The notes beneath the pieces were generated by a model. It did no database searches and was not told the DNA's origin. It saw nothing but the letters and a program-made list of their open reading frames with translations. DNA of 64,000 nt, from the NCBI RefSeq assembly GCF_000209165.1, contig NC_009068.1:806001-870000 (forward strand). The letters are read 5' to 3'. Positions within the stretch are counted from its first letter, which is position 1. The number at the start of each line of letters is the position of its first letter. The translations under genes were made by a program, and so were the position numbers. This stretch comes from Scheffersomyces stipitis CBS 6054 (taxonomy: Eukaryota > Ascomycota > Pichiomycetes > Serinales > Debaryomycetaceae). This document shows positions 1 through 10,762 of this stretch, piece by piece.

Positions 1-229
1 GCAGAATATAAATGTAAAATGTTAGAATACAACATTTATAGAATGCGAGAGTTGTAAAATAAACTTGCACAATGTCGTGCAAATGTCGCATTTTGGAAAA
101 AAGGTGATGGCTATACAGAGAGTGAGACATCCATCTTGAAAGATATATACTCAAAGTATTAATTCTACAGCATCTTGAACCTTTCACATTTGTTTTCCAT
201 TGGATAGGACCACAACAAGAGTCACAGAG

Positions 230-1012
230 ATGTCAGGCGACTTGATAATACCGGGAGACTTTCTTCCCATTGATACCGATTCTTCTATCAAGACCACTAT
301 TGGACCAGGAATCTACAAGAATCCTCAAACGCAGAGCATATTGCCTACCAATGCTGGACTCATAAACATTCAAAAAAGCAAGGCAGGAACGAATCAGCTT
401 GTCTACATCGAGTCAAACTCTAAGAGATACACCCCCCAAACAAATGACTTTGTTATTGGCATTGTGACTGGAGTCATAGGAGAATCATACAAAGTTCAGT
501 TGCAAGACTTTTCTCCTGCGGTTCTACTCTCAATGATGGCTTTCCCAAATGCAACGAAAAAGAACAGACCCAACCTCAAGATTGGTCAGGCAGTATATGC
601 CCGAGTCTCTGAGGCCATTCCTGAAATAGAAACCGAATTAGAGTGTATTGATCCAACTACCGGTAAAGAAGGTGGATTTGGGTTGCTTGATGAATCTGGA
701 TACATTTTCGAAGTAAATTTGAATTTTGCTCGTGAACTTTTGTTCAATGCCAACAGTATTTTCTTGGAGAAATTGGCGTCCAAGTGCAAATTTGAAATTG
801 CCGTTGGAATCAACGGTAAGGTCTGGATCAAGTGTGGTGAAGGTATCAAGATCGAGAAAGACAGAGTCGTACCTGAAGAAGGAAAGCCTGTAAGAGACAA
901 TACCAGAGACTTGAAGAGCACTTTGGCAGCCGCAGGCTTTTTGGTGAAGTGCCAGAAGTTGAGAGTAGATCAGATCGATGCCGAATTACAGAAACAGTTC
1001 AAGAACATATAG
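230..1012 (+). CDS. RRP40: Exosome cap subunit Rrp40 (S1/KH domain)
   Basis: This 260-residue protein is Rrp40, one of the three RNA-binding cap subunits of the nuclear and cytoplasmic RNA exosome, which feeds RNA into the degradation channel. The reading frame is open upstream as far as a TTG at 200, but the first ATG is at 230 and gives an N-terminus starting MSGDLIIPGDFLP, as expected for the family. An S1-like domain lies around residues 65-150 (DFVIGIVTG, then KVQLQDFSP) and a KH-like domain follows, with the GINGKVWIKC segment near residue 202 that matches the GxNG signature of Rrp40-type KH domains. The length is close to the roughly 240 residues of the S. cerevisiae protein. Identity comes from recognition of domain order and motifs. 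Confidence 0.93.
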   Translation: MSGDLIIPGDFLPIDTDSSIKTTIGPGIYKNPQTQSILPTNAGLINIQKSKAGTNQLVYIESNSKRYTPQTNDFVIGIVTGVIGESYKVQLQDFSPAVLLSMMAFPNATKKNRPNLKIGQAVYARVSEAIPEIETELECIDPTTGKEGGFGLLDESGYIFEVNLNFARELLFNANSIFLEKLASKCKFEIAVGINGKVWIKCGEGIKIEKDRVVPEEGKPVRDNTRDLKSTLAAAGFLVKCQKLRVDQIDAELQKQFKNI

Positions 1013-1219
1013 CGAAATCTCGAAAACGATTTAAACCTCGAGACTTTCTCTACCAATTCACCAGCATTAATCGCATTAAACCCAAGGTATAACTATATAT
1101 TTCGTTTATATACCTTTGTATACTAGATATTGACAGTATCGTTCGTTGACTATAATTAACCATCCCATCACATCGCTAGAGGGTATGTACAGGAACTGAA
1201 AAATTTAGAAAGTTCATAG

Positions 1220-1243
1220 ATGTTGATGTATGAACCCTTCTGA
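1220..1243 (+). promoter_or_regulatory. Seven-codon upstream ORF before PPM2
   Basis: An ATG at 1220 opens a seven-codon reading frame that ends with TGA at 1241-1243. It overlaps the out-of-frame ATG at 1230, which is the most upstream in-frame start of PPM2. If the transcript includes it, the short frame would disfavour starting at 1230 and favour the ATG at 1314. Confidence 0.4.
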
Positions 1244-1313
1244 ACCAAAATCGAAGCTCAGTTTCAGTTTCTTTGTGGGGCCATATAGTAGAGCACAAGC
1301 AATAGTACTTAGA

Positions 1314-3392
1314 ATGACGGCAAAAAGCAAGCCCGAATTAGACGCTAGTCAACTAGCGAGACAAAGAAAGAAGATAGAGAAAGACAGAAGACGAAAGCAA
1401 TATGATGATCTCCAAGTCCAAGGAACCAACAACTCTTCGATTGTTTCCAAGAGAAGTGTAGAAATGTTATATACCAATAAACTAGAACCTGAAATGGGTG
1501 AATGGTTTAAGCATTTTGTGAAGAAGGGAAAGAGAAGATCACCGGCAATCAACAGAGGTTACTGGATTAGAATGGAGACTATCAAACAAATGGTAACCAG
1601 AATTATAAAGAACAACCCCAACAAAAAAGTACACATTATAAACTTGGGCTGTGGATTCGACCCCTTGCCCTTTCAATTGCTCTCATTATCCAAGAACAAG
1701 GGAGAGAACGTTGATTTGCATTTTATTGACATAGACTATCCAGATTTAGTGCAGAACAAGTTGAAAATGATCTACGATTCTCCAGAGATACTTGAGGTTA
1801 TCGGAGAATTGCAGAATCCAGAAAAGGATTTAGGATTATTCATAAGTGCCGAAAAGTACAAGTTAGTAGGGTGTGATTTGAAAGACACTACGAGATATCA
1901 GAAGCAACTAGACTATTTAGTTGGTACTTCTTCTGATTCAATCAAAATATTTGTTGCGGAGGTTTCATTAGCATACATGAAACCTGAGTTCGCAGATCCC
2001 GTTATAGACTACTCTTCCAGAGTATCAAACTCCCACTTTCTTATTCTCGAACAGATCTTACCAAACACAGAATTCAACGCGTTTGCAACCAAAATGATGT
2101 ACCATTTCAACCACTTACGAAGTCCTTTACAATGCGTTCAAACATACCCTTTGAAAGAAGATCAAATCACAAGGTTCAACAGATACTATCCGCTAGCTGA
2201 AGTTAGAAACCTCTTTGAAAATTGGTTATGCTTAATCGACGACAATATGAAAGAGAGAGTAGAACACATTGAAGAATTCGATGAATGGGAAGAATTTATA
2301 ATCTTCTGCCAACATTATGTCATTGTCCATGCAACAAATATGAAAAAAGACCAACTTATTTATGCAGACTCTGATTCTCACCAAGCAGTGAGTCATGATT
2401 ATGATTTCGATGACAACGTTAAATTAACTTTAGATACTAGAGCCAACCCTGAATTTCTCGAGTTAAAGTTTCCTGCGATAACAACAATAAGCGGCAACCA
2501 GATTCTCGTGCATGGAGGTTTACGTCAAACTAGATCTAATTTGCTGTATATTTACGATAGCGTTAATGGGAACGTAAGCGAAAGAATCTTTACTGGTGAG
2601 GTTCCACCACGTATGTGTCATACATTAACTGCCTTGCTGGATACGACATGCGTCTTGATTGGTGGCAGAACTAGGCCTGGCATGGCTCTAAACGATACCT
2701 ATAAGTTGCAAGGCGATGAATGGGTGAAATTGAAGGATATTCCAAATGGTAGATGCAGACATGCTGCCACTAGACTTAGTGAGAGTGAAGTGTTGATATT
2801 CGGTGGATTGCCAGAAAATAAGGAACATTGTGGGGCACTGCTTTTCGAGGTTTATGACATCAATATGGAGGAATCTAGACCGTTGAAAATTGTGCAGAAC
2901 GGATCTGAAGCTACGATCGCCAACTTGAAGAGTTGTGGTATTGCCTACAACGGGCAGTATGGTTTAATTATTGGCGGGATGGAGAAAGAGACTGTTCCTA
3001 CTGTTAATAATCAAATATATAAATTCACCATTGGAGAAGACAGATCCAGTATTCATATTACGTCTGTTGCGCAAGGTGACGTTTGGATGAGAATAGGTTC
3101 ACAGGTGCAATTCGTTGGAGAAAACAAGGTAGTAGTCATCGGAGGCATTTCTCCTCGGCACGTGTTCTCCAACTTTAGTAATATAGTGACGTACAACGTT
3201 GAAACTCAAGAGATACGCTGTGTTGAAATTCCTGAATCCATCACCAAAACCAGTCCGCCTATCTTTATTGGGTTTGGAAGTGGAGTGTTGGTTGACGAGA
3301 AAGGCAGGAAGAGTATCGCATTATTGGGTGGAGGGGCAGTTTGCTACTCTTTTGGCAGCTGCTACAATGGTGTCTACCGGCTTGAATTATGA
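1314..3392 (+). CDS. PPM2: tRNA wybutosine-synthesizing protein 4 (Ppm2/Tyw4)
   Basis: Ppm2/Tyw4 carries out the last steps of wybutosine formation at position 37 of tRNA-Phe, combining carboxyl methylation and methoxycarbonylation. The N-terminal half is a leucine carboxyl methyltransferase-type SAM domain: QGTNNSSIVSKRSVE near the start, then the glycine-rich INLGCGFDPLPFQL loop at about residue 110. The C-terminal half is a kelch-like propeller with repeated GG motifs (VLIGGRTRPG, VLIFGG, LIIGG, VVIGGIS, LLGGG). I chose the ATG at 1314 (692 residues, A at -3). An in-frame ATG at 1230 would add 28 residues but sits in a weak context inside a short upstream ORF. S. cerevisiae Ppm2 is about 695 residues. 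Three CTG codons (2544, 2637, 2838) should be read as Ser if this is a CTG-clade yeast. Confidence 0.92.
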   Translation: MTAKSKPELDASQLARQRKKIEKDRRRKQYDDLQVQGTNNSSIVSKRSVEMLYTNKLEPEMGEWFKHFVKKGKRRSPAINRGYWIRMETIKQMVTRIIKNNPNKKVHIINLGCGFDPLPFQLLSLSKNKGENVDLHFIDIDYPDLVQNKLKMIYDSPEILEVIGELQNPEKDLGLFISAEKYKLVGCDLKDTTRYQKQLDYLVGTSSDSIKIFVAEVSLAYMKPEFADPVIDYSSRVSNSHFLILEQILPNTEFNAFATKMMYHFNHLRSPLQCVQTYPLKEDQITRFNRYYPLAEVRNLFENWLCLIDDNMKERVEHIEEFDEWEEFIIFCQHYVIVHATNMKKDQLIYADSDSHQAVSHDYDFDDNVKLTLDTRANPEFLELKFPAITTISGNQILVHGGLRQTRSNLLYIYDSVNGNVSERIFTGEVPPRMCHTLTALLDTTCVLIGGRTRPGMALNDTYKLQGDEWVKLKDIPNGRCRHAATRLSESEVLIFGGLPENKEHCGALLFEVYDINMEESRPLKIVQNGSEATIANLKSCGIAYNGQYGLIIGGMEKETVPTVNNQIYKFTIGEDRSSIHITSVAQGDVWMRIGSQVQFVGENKVVVIGGISPRHVFSNFSNIVTYNVETQEIRCVEIPESITKTSPPIFIGFGSGVLVDEKGRKSIALLGGGAVCYSFGSCYNGVYRLEL

Positions 3393-5384
3393 AACAAGCA
3401 TTGAAGGCTGAGTATTGACATGTGACAATATGGTGTAAAGCTTTATGTTGACGTGCAATTAGAGAAAATGTTGCAACACGAAAAGCAGCGGTACGTCACA
3501 CGGCGCACTGCGTAAAAGTTGCAGCCATCGGGAAAACGCACTTTGCCCGCGTGAGAAAATACTCACTATTTGGTAGGCTCTGATAGATTAACGAGAGAAT
3601 ATAGAAATCGTTTAGATATGTCGGGGTGTACACCCAGAAAATAAAGCATTCCAATAAGCGATGGCGTATATCGGAGTAGCGTCGTAGCGTGGTCTGGTAG
3701 TTTCAGCCGCTGAAAAGTCACTGGCCCTATTCGTTGCTCAGTATCGGCTTAAGCCATAAAGTGACGACATTCCGCAGCCTGGTATTGTCACTAATGCTGC
3801 AGGTGGATAAGCTGGCTGAGCCGCACGGATGCAGCAGCGCGACTCACGCCAGTGCAGGCATGACTGAAGCTCGTGATGGAACGGAGATGCCGGGTGATCA
3901 TCGGGAGCTGGTTTGAGCCATGTAGAGAGAAATGTCATTGAAGGATGGTTCCACCGTAAAGCAGACTGCCAAGAAGGGAAAAAAAGAAGTATGGTTCGAC
4001 CGCCAAGAAGGGAATGTTGTGAGAGAAAACAGCAGCTGGATCTAAATTAGTAGTAGTAGCGATGACCAGGTAGCACCAGCATAAGATATATATGTAGAGA
4101 GTATGGAGGAAAATGGGATTGACGTTTTGGGCAGCCACCATAACTAAGCGAAGTACGTAAATTCTAATAAACAGAGCTAACTAGTGGGCGAGTCCAGAGC
4201 CTCACAAGTACCAGACACTGATATTCTTGTAGGTTTCCTAATTATAGGGCGTTTGAATATAGATCTGAGGCAACGGTTCGGCGAACTCACAAATCCATAG
4301 TTTCCGTCGTTAGCCATACACAACCCGAAGATCGGCTCAGTTATATCTGGACAAGCACTATACCATACTGTAATCGCTTGGAAGCCCGCCGATATTCGAC
4401 TGCCCGGGACTCAAATAGCACTCCCAAACTAAGCTACTAACCTACCGTTCTAGCACGCTCAGACTCTCACTACTCGCAAAAGCTAGACTGTCTCAACCAC
4501 ACTCTTCACCTCGCATGCTGAGAGAAACATATAGAGAGACAAGATCGGGCTACAGCAACTACTCATAAATCAGCATATCTACCCCTTAGCCAAAGTCCCT
4601 CAAATCCCACGACACATCTGAAACTGTCTAGACTCGGTTCCATAGAACTCGTCAAGTCAGGTTATTTTGCTATTTCAAATACTTAGTAAGTCCCACCGGA
4701 ACACCACCAATTGACTAACTGGGTTATATTCATCCGATCCCGTGACAAGCCAGGCCTTACCAATTTTACCAATTGGCATCTAAACTCTCTCTACTAAAGC
4801 ATTCTACATCTATAGCCACATCCTATAGACCTCCTCTAGTCATCCCATAGATACTCTATATATCTATTGTCTTCGTCATTATCCCACCTTTCGTATTGCC
4901 ACCCCTTCCGCCTCTACGTTGTCCCCACTATCCCTGACAGATCCCTTACAATCCGCCGCTAAGTGAGCGCGTCAGCATAAAAAGCATCTCACTAATTTTC
5001 ACACATTTCTCGCACTGCGACATTAGCTAACCTTCTCCCGCTTGCTAGGTGCCACTGACTCCCACCGGTATCCCAGTCTCGAATTATATTGGGTTTGAAA
5101 TCTAGGGAACCCATTCCGCGCTTTCATTGTCGGCTGTTTCACACCAGCTTCATTCCCGCTTCAGCACCATTTCCGATCAGAGTCGGTTCTTCCAATATTA
5201 GAATCTCACCTCCTATATCTGGGTGGTGAATTTTCTCTGTTTCTCATTTTTGGAAGCCTTATCGTTTTTAGGATTTGATAATCTTTTTTCCTACATCACC
5301 CTATCATACACCCTTTTTTTTCACCAGCCCCACCACACCTCTTCCACAACCCCAGAATCTCACAACCCCAAGCTTTCCCACGTC
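3393..5384. other. 2 kb non-coding region between PPM2 and GAC1-like gene
   Basis: Only short, unconvincing ORFs lie here. The segment around 3480-3920 is richer in G and C than the rest. A TACTAAC followed 12 nt later by TAG at 4435-4453 resembles an intron acceptor, but I see no good donor. The last 300 bases are pyrimidine-rich, as in long yeast leaders, and are open in frame with the downstream gene without an ATG. The length suggests a large promoter or long 5' leader for the GAC1-like gene. Confidence 0.6.
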
Positions 5385-7940
5385 ATGGACAGGTCGTCGG
5401 CTCCAACACCAGCCTCAGTCATCAAGTCGTCTTCTGCCAAAGTCAATTCCCCAGAAAATCCACCGGATTCTTCGCCAATAGCAACCCTTTCTCCTACAGA
5501 TATTGCAACTTCCACATCCATCTCCCCCTCCACCACAATCTTGCCCAGCGCATCCACAGCAACACCAGCATCTACACCTACATCCACGACATCTTCCACA
5601 CCTTCTACAACAACATCTACACCTTCTCGGTCCATACCACATCTCATCCACCCAGACACCCCGTCACAGAATGAATCCTCTCACTCTCCTGTAGCAGAGT
5701 TTCCAGTGTCATATTCCCCCTTCAAGGCCACAGCACATTTGGCGTTGCCGCCAGAAGTCATCAACGCCAAACGTAGACGCCATTCATTCACATACGAGCC
5801 TGCCCCATCCCGTCTTCACACCGATTCTTCTTCTGGCTCGTCTGCAGCGTCAAGCCCCTCCAAAGCTCCTTCTGTTGTGCACCATTCTCACTCTGATGAG
5901 TCGTACAACGAGATGCCACTTTCGATGCGGTTCATGCATAAACCATCGCGTTCCAAAGAGCTCCTAGAAAAGGCCACGGATCCAACAAGACAGAATTCAT
6001 TGTTGAACTCGCATTTGGGGGACTCGTATCCGCCTATTAACACCAGCATTGAACAAAACCAGTCACTCACAAGTTCACCCGTAGAACAAAATAACAACAG
6101 CAACATCGACAACATCAATAATGATAGTAGTGCAGTGGTTGACGGCCCTGGTTCTCCTTCGGGCCCCAACTCACCTGCGGATGTAACCAATTCTCCCTCT
6201 AACGACAAATACAAGCTCGTTCGTAAAAAGTCAGGAGAACTTGTCAAGCCTTCTTTGAAAGACCCCAACGCTACTTACTTCAACAAGAAACGCTCTCAGT
6301 CGCTTCCAACAACACCCACATACAAACAGGTTCATTTTGGCGGCGATAACGATGTACGCTACTTCAAAAAGAAGGACAGACCCACAGCGATTTCGGCCTC
6401 TAACTCTCCGACGCTCGAAGGAGCCGAGATTCTCGTCAAGAGAATCAACTTGGACAGTGAAGAGGAGACAGACGATGATAGCACAGACGATTACTACGAC
6501 GACGAGGGCGAGGATGGCGATGAACTAAACGGTCACTACTCCAAGTATAGACATCATCATCGCCACAACAATCCTGATGAGGACGACGAAGAGTACAACA
6601 ACTTCAACTTGAACTCTACCGGTTCAACCAAGTACCCCAGGGCCAAGGCTATTCGTAACATCGACTGGCAATTGAAGTTGCTCAACTTCCCACCTTTGTC
6701 GTACGATACCAGAATAAAACGTGAAGTTCCTGTCTTCTTGGAGAGACTTTTTATCAGTGTTGACAAGAAGTATCTCTTGGGGCATATAGCTGTGAAGAAT
6801 GTTGCATTTGAGAAGTACCTCACAGTTAGATACTCGTTGGATAACTGGATGACAATCATAGAAATTCCTTCCCTCTATGCTCCAGACAGACCAGATATCT
6901 TGAAGAAAAATAATTATGACAGATTCATTTTCCAAGTGCCCTTAGAGAATTTATTTGATAGCTTCAGATTATCGACCTCCTCGAGTGAATCAAGTGACAG
7001 TAGCGACAATAACGACTCCAACTCAGAAAAGTCACAGGAAAAGGTTTACCAACTCTGTATCAAGTATGTGGCTAACAATGTGGACTTCTGGGATAACAAC
7101 GGATTCAAGAACTATGTCATCAAGTTGATCAAGACAATCAAGACACCTGGCTCTGTGGCATCTGCCATCAAATTTAACCCAAAGATTCAGGACCATGCTA
7201 AGAAACCAAAATATTCATCTTCTTACTTAAAGAGAATTGTCTCTGACAGTCAGATCGAATTGAAGGGTAATCAGAAGAAGCAACAGTCATTTGTTGGGCC
7301 CGAGAAACCTGCAACAACAACTACAGGCAAGAAAGAGGATCCTTTCTACGTTCACGACAATTCCTCGTCTGATGTCAATGACTTTGTGAAGAACAACTTC
7401 TACATGTCGTCACCTTTGTTATCTTCGTATAACAACCATGCCAGTAGAAACGTGGGAAGTTCGTCATCTACGAATGCGTACCTTGAATCAACGGACTCTT
7501 TGCCTAACAGACATGGAGAAGTGGTACCATCTTCACCTTCTGGCTACAAGATCAAGTTCAACCAAAAGCATGGTGGAACGCTACCAAACTTTAGCTCTCC
7601 GAAACCAGCCTTTTCTACTGGAAATGGTGAAGTTTCTCCTGACTCTTCACCTGATGTTATTCCTCAGAAATCAAGAGATTTCTTGAATTCGAAGTCATAC
7701 AAGGAGTTGCTTGACAATTACTGCTTCTTCTCTTCTCCATCTACGAATGACGATGATATGACTACTTCCACTTCGTCAGACAACTTCAACCGCTTATCTT
7801 CTCCATTGTACTCACAAGAGAAGCAAACCAAGCATGGAAACACCCATCCTCCATGTTCAGCTTCTTCTACATCGACTACTGAATCTGAATCGACACAGGA
7901 TAAAAAGAGCTACACGGTCTCTTCTTTCCTTGGAGTTTAG
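5385..7940 (+). CDS. GAC1: Gac1/Pig-type regulatory subunit of protein phosphatase Glc7 (CBM21)
   Basis: This 851-residue protein targets the type-1 phosphatase Glc7 to glycogen, promoting dephosphorylation and activation of glycogen synthase. The N-terminal 180 residues are Ser/Thr/Pro-rich and probably disordered. A PP1-docking RVxF motif is present as KQVHF at residues 314-318. A CBM21 carbohydrate-binding domain spans about 443-583, from the VPVFLERLFIS strand and the VRYSLDNWMTI segment to the DFWDNNGFKNY segment that contains the usual sugar-binding Trp/Asn. The tail is low-complexity. The frame is open upstream of the chosen start, but the only upstream initiator-like codon is a GTG, so the ATG at 5385 is used. 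The choice among the paralogues Gac1, Pig1 and Pig2 is uncertain; the family assignment is firm. Confidence 0.85.
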   Translation: MDRSSAPTPASVIKSSSAKVNSPENPPDSSPIATLSPTDIATSTSISPSTTILPSASTATPASTPTSTTSSTPSTTTSTPSRSIPHLIHPDTPSQNESSHSPVAEFPVSYSPFKATAHLALPPEVINAKRRRHSFTYEPAPSRLHTDSSSGSSAASSPSKAPSVVHHSHSDESYNEMPLSMRFMHKPSRSKELLEKATDPTRQNSLLNSHLGDSYPPINTSIEQNQSLTSSPVEQNNNSNIDNINNDSSAVVDGPGSPSGPNSPADVTNSPSNDKYKLVRKKSGELVKPSLKDPNATYFNKKRSQSLPTTPTYKQVHFGGDNDVRYFKKKDRPTAISASNSPTLEGAEILVKRINLDSEEETDDDSTDDYYDDEGEDGDELNGHYSKYRHHHRHNNPDEDDEEYNNFNLNSTGSTKYPRAKAIRNIDWQLKLLNFPPLSYDTRIKREVPVFLERLFISVDKKYLLGHIAVKNVAFEKYLTVRYSLDNWMTIIEIPSLYAPDRPDILKKNNYDRFIFQVPLENLFDSFRLSTSSSESSDSSDNNDSNSEKSQEKVYQLCIKYVANNVDFWDNNGFKNYVIKLIKTIKTPGSVASAIKFNPKIQDHAKKPKYSSSYLKRIVSDSQIELKGNQKKQQSFVGPEKPATTTTGKKEDPFYVHDNSSSDVNDFVKNNFYMSSPLLSSYNNHASRNVGSSSSTNAYLESTDSLPNRHGEVVPSSPSGYKIKFNQKHGGTLPNFSSPKPAFSTGNGEVSPDSSPDVIPQKSRDFLNSKSYKELLDNYCFFSSPSTNDDDMTTSTSSDNFNRLSSPLYSQEKQTKHGNTHPPCSASSTSTTESESTQDKKSYTVSSFLGV

Positions 7941-8632
7941 ACTCCCCAGCATTACCAGCTACATTTTCTTTATATCATTTCATGGCCTACTTATAGAACG
8001 GTACTGCTGCATACCCAACATCACATTCTTTAATTTTCACTTCCTCCAATCGCCTCACTGGCTCAGAAGTAGTATAGAATTATACACTAATGATAAAACA
8101 GCCTACTTCTCGAACAGTGATGAACCACTTCAAAGATATCAACTATGAAGTTACGATTTCTAAATGGCACTTTTTAATAATACTTTATTTTCCGTTTTTG
8201 TTCATCTGATATTACGACTTTATTATCTTAACATTTCTGAAACAGAACTTCCCGCCTATCTAGTTCGAAAAGTTTTCCAAAAAGAATCAATGCGAGTTAA
8301 CTTCACGGTTGTTGATACCTTCATATCGGTTTATATAGTGTTTAATGCGTATTCATAATTGAGGTAATAATCTGATGTAGATATTTTCAAGTATTGCTAG
8401 ATAGGAATAACTTGGAAGTGTAGATGTTCTAGATGTCACTTATAAAGTAAAGCAGTTCTTCCTGCTGTATTTACAAATTAGAGTAGCCTACGTCTATCTA
8501 GATATAACTTATCCATTAAATATACCCAATAATCCCAATATATAGTTGAAAATTCAGTAGTTCTTAAACATGACCCAAATAAAGTATAGTACAAATTTTA
8601 ATAATTATCATTAGTAGGTTCGCAAGCTGTAT
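7941..8632. other. Convergent intergenic region
   Basis: This AT-rich stretch lies between the 3' ends of the GAC1-like gene and MET30. The small frames seen here (for example a 64-codon frame at 8164) are AT-driven and lack coding character. It presumably holds the two polyadenylation regions. Confidence 0.6.
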
Positions 8633-10762
8633 TCAATCAAAACAGTACATCTTCACAGCTCCGCTTTCCAAACCAGCAGCAAATCTCGAATCGCTCAAAC
8701 CGACACAGCTGACACTGGCATTGTTTCCAAAAGTATGCAAACACCTACCATTCTGTAAGTCCCATACCTTGATCAATCTGTCGTGGGCACCACTGATGAT
8801 TCTGAAAGTATCAGCAGCAATACTCCACACACCTTCGATGTGGCCAAACTGGGTTCTAATACATTTACCAGTCTTCACATCCCACAACTTTATGGTGTTA
8901 TCCAAAGAAGAAGTCAATAAATGCGTTGGATAGTTAGGATTCCAAGGCAATTCGTCTACTTCGTCAAGGTTCTCGGCAGGTTCATTTCCTGTTGCAACAC
9001 CTGAAATAGAACCTCCGCCAGTACGGTTGTGACTCGAGTTATGTAAATGGTTGGATTCACTTTCACTTTCACTTCCATCTTCAATCAACTCTTCTTTATA
9101 AGTAAAGGGAATGACACTTTGAACTTGCCCAATATGTCCATTCTTATCCATTCCACCAAACACCCTTAAGCACTGGTTGTTCTGAAGATCCCACATTCTA
9201 ATGGTGGTATCATCAGAAGCACTGAAGATAGTGTTGGACTGTGGATGGATTTTGACACAGTTGACCCAGTCAGTGTGTCCCCTTAAGGTGTAGCAGGTTC
9301 TCGAGTCTACATGCCACACCTTGACGGTATGGTCAGCAGATCCAGATACGATAGACTTGTTGGAAAAATCTACAGATACCACAGCGTCTTCATGTCCCTT
9401 GTAAGTAGCAATACACTGACCAGTATGGTAGTTCCAGACCTTGATAGTCGAATCAAGACCACCAGTAATCAATTTCTGTGAATCAAACACCAAAGATCTG
9501 ACTCCCTTCGTATGGCCAGTCAACGTCTTCAAGCATTCACCAGTTTCAATCTTCCAAATCTTTATGGTTGTATCGTAAGAGCCAGTCATGAGGTACTTAC
9601 GGTTGAATTGCAAACATGTGACTCCGTCAGTATGACCCAAGAACTTTTTCACAGTGTAAATACCCTTTCTCCAGTTCTTCTCCAACTTAAATCTTTCTGA
9701 GTAGACAGATTTCCATGGTCTCTTCTTCAACTGCTTCTGGGGCTGTGGCAGTTCCTGTGATGAGCTCAACTTCATTCTCTTGGCGTCTTGTTCAGAAGAT
9801 TCAAGAGAAGAAGAGGAAGTAGAAGATGTGGCTGCAGAAGCTTCACCAGCATTGAACGAGACCTCATTATTAGCCGAACTTGTAATTTCTTCTATCCTAC
9901 GTTTTAAGATAGGCTTAATGTCTTCTTCAGTCATCTCACGAGCTCTCTTCATATGCATCAAAGGCAAGCCCCAGCCACAGTTAGGACATTTACGATCTAT
10001 ATGCTGTTCACACATGTGGTGCCAGACCCTATCATCGTCAGCTAACGACTTCCATTTTCTGGATACCTGTGCTGCGTTGCAAAGAGAATTGCAATCCAAA
10101 TAGCACAAAATTTTTAGCGAGATCTCTACAGGCAAAGTGGAGATGAAATCAATTCTAATGAGCGATGATACCTCTTGGGCAACATACGATAATTGTGGAA
10201 AGCAACACTGGGTCAATATCCCGTTGAGGATAATCTGACGATGTGCACTGGGGGCGGCAGAGAAAATCGACCACACATGAGCTATGGCCTCCTGGTCCCT
10301 AGAGGGGAGTTTATCCAAAGCAGTTTGTATCTTCTTCATCTTGTCTTCATCCGTCCGTTTGTTACAAGTGATGTCCGGATTGTGTCTGTAGCAGTACTTG
10401 TGGAAGTTGTCTTTAGGAATTAACAGCTGGTCGCTGATGTGCTTCACAAGAAAAGGTGTCACTACTGAAACATCCAGCTCGGCTGAAGGAGGTGGTGGTG
10501 GAGTCTCGAGTCTGGTGAAGGGTATCAGATCAACTTCACTGACAAGCGACGTTTTTGAAGACTCTATGCTGTTTATACTGTTTGATTTGCTGCTAGTAGT
10601 GATGTTGCTGATATTACTTATATTACTGGTGTAGTTCATCATGTGACGGAAGCTCGTGGACGTCTCGTCTGACGACTTACTGTTGCTGGCGGTGGTTAGC
10701 AAGCTGTCGAATTTGCTGGAAGACGACCCTTCCTGAGGAATACATGACTCTTGTAAGTTCAT
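8633..10762 (-). CDS. MET30: F-box/WD40 protein Met30 of the SCF ubiquitin ligase
   Basis: Met30 is the substrate receptor of SCF-Met30, which ubiquitinates the sulfur-pathway activator Met4 and links methionine/SAM status and cadmium stress to the cell cycle. It has 709 residues when started at the ATG at 10762; the frame extends upstream only to a TTG. The F-box lies at about residues 205-250 (FISTLPVEISLKILCYL, then AAQVSRKWKSLADD), directly followed by the diagnostic HIDRKCPNCGWGLP segment that separates Met30 from Cdc4. Seven WD40 repeats run from about residue 378 to the end, with repeated GHTDGV, GSADHTVKVW and SLDNTIKLWDVKTGKC motifs. Inserted Ser-rich loops occur before repeat 1 and between repeats 5 and 6. 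Its upstream region contains Met31/32-like and CACGTG elements. Confidence 0.95.
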   Translation of the reverse strand: MNLQESCIPQEGSSSSKFDSLLTTASNSKSSDETSTSFRHMMNYTSNISNISNITTSSKSNSINSIESSKTSLVSEVDLIPFTRLETPPPPPSAELDVSVVTPFLVKHISDQLLIPKDNFHKYCYRHNPDITCNKRTDEDKMKKIQTALDKLPSRDQEAIAHVWSIFSAAPSAHRQIILNGILTQCCFPQLSYVAQEVSSLIRIDFISTLPVEISLKILCYLDCNSLCNAAQVSRKWKSLADDDRVWHHMCEQHIDRKCPNCGWGLPLMHMKRAREMTEEDIKPILKRRIEEITSSANNEVSFNAGEASAATSSTSSSSLESSEQDAKRMKLSSSQELPQPQKQLKKRPWKSVYSERFKLEKNWRKGIYTVKKFLGHTDGVTCLQFNRKYLMTGSYDTTIKIWKIETGECLKTLTGHTKGVRSLVFDSQKLITGGLDSTIKVWNYHTGQCIATYKGHEDAVVSVDFSNKSIVSGSADHTVKVWHVDSRTCYTLRGHTDWVNCVKIHPQSNTIFSASDDTTIRMWDLQNNQCLRVFGGMDKNGHIGQVQSVIPFTYKEELIEDGSESESESNHLHNSSHNRTGGGSISGVATGNEPAENLDEVDELPWNPNYPTHLLTSSLDNTIKLWDVKTGKCIRTQFGHIEGVWSIAADTFRIISGAHDRLIKVWDLQNGRCLHTFGNNASVSCVGLSDSRFAAGLESGAVKMYCFD

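Noticed and set aside
5223..5384. In-frame 54-codon upstream extension of the GAC1-like gene.
   Set aside because: It starts only from a GTG, has no ATG and is pyrimidine-rich leader sequence; the conserved protein starts at 5385.
8164..8358. 64-codon AT-rich ORF between GAC1-like and MET30.
   Set aside because: Located between two convergent 3' ends, hydrophobic by AT-rich composition, and without any coding evidence.
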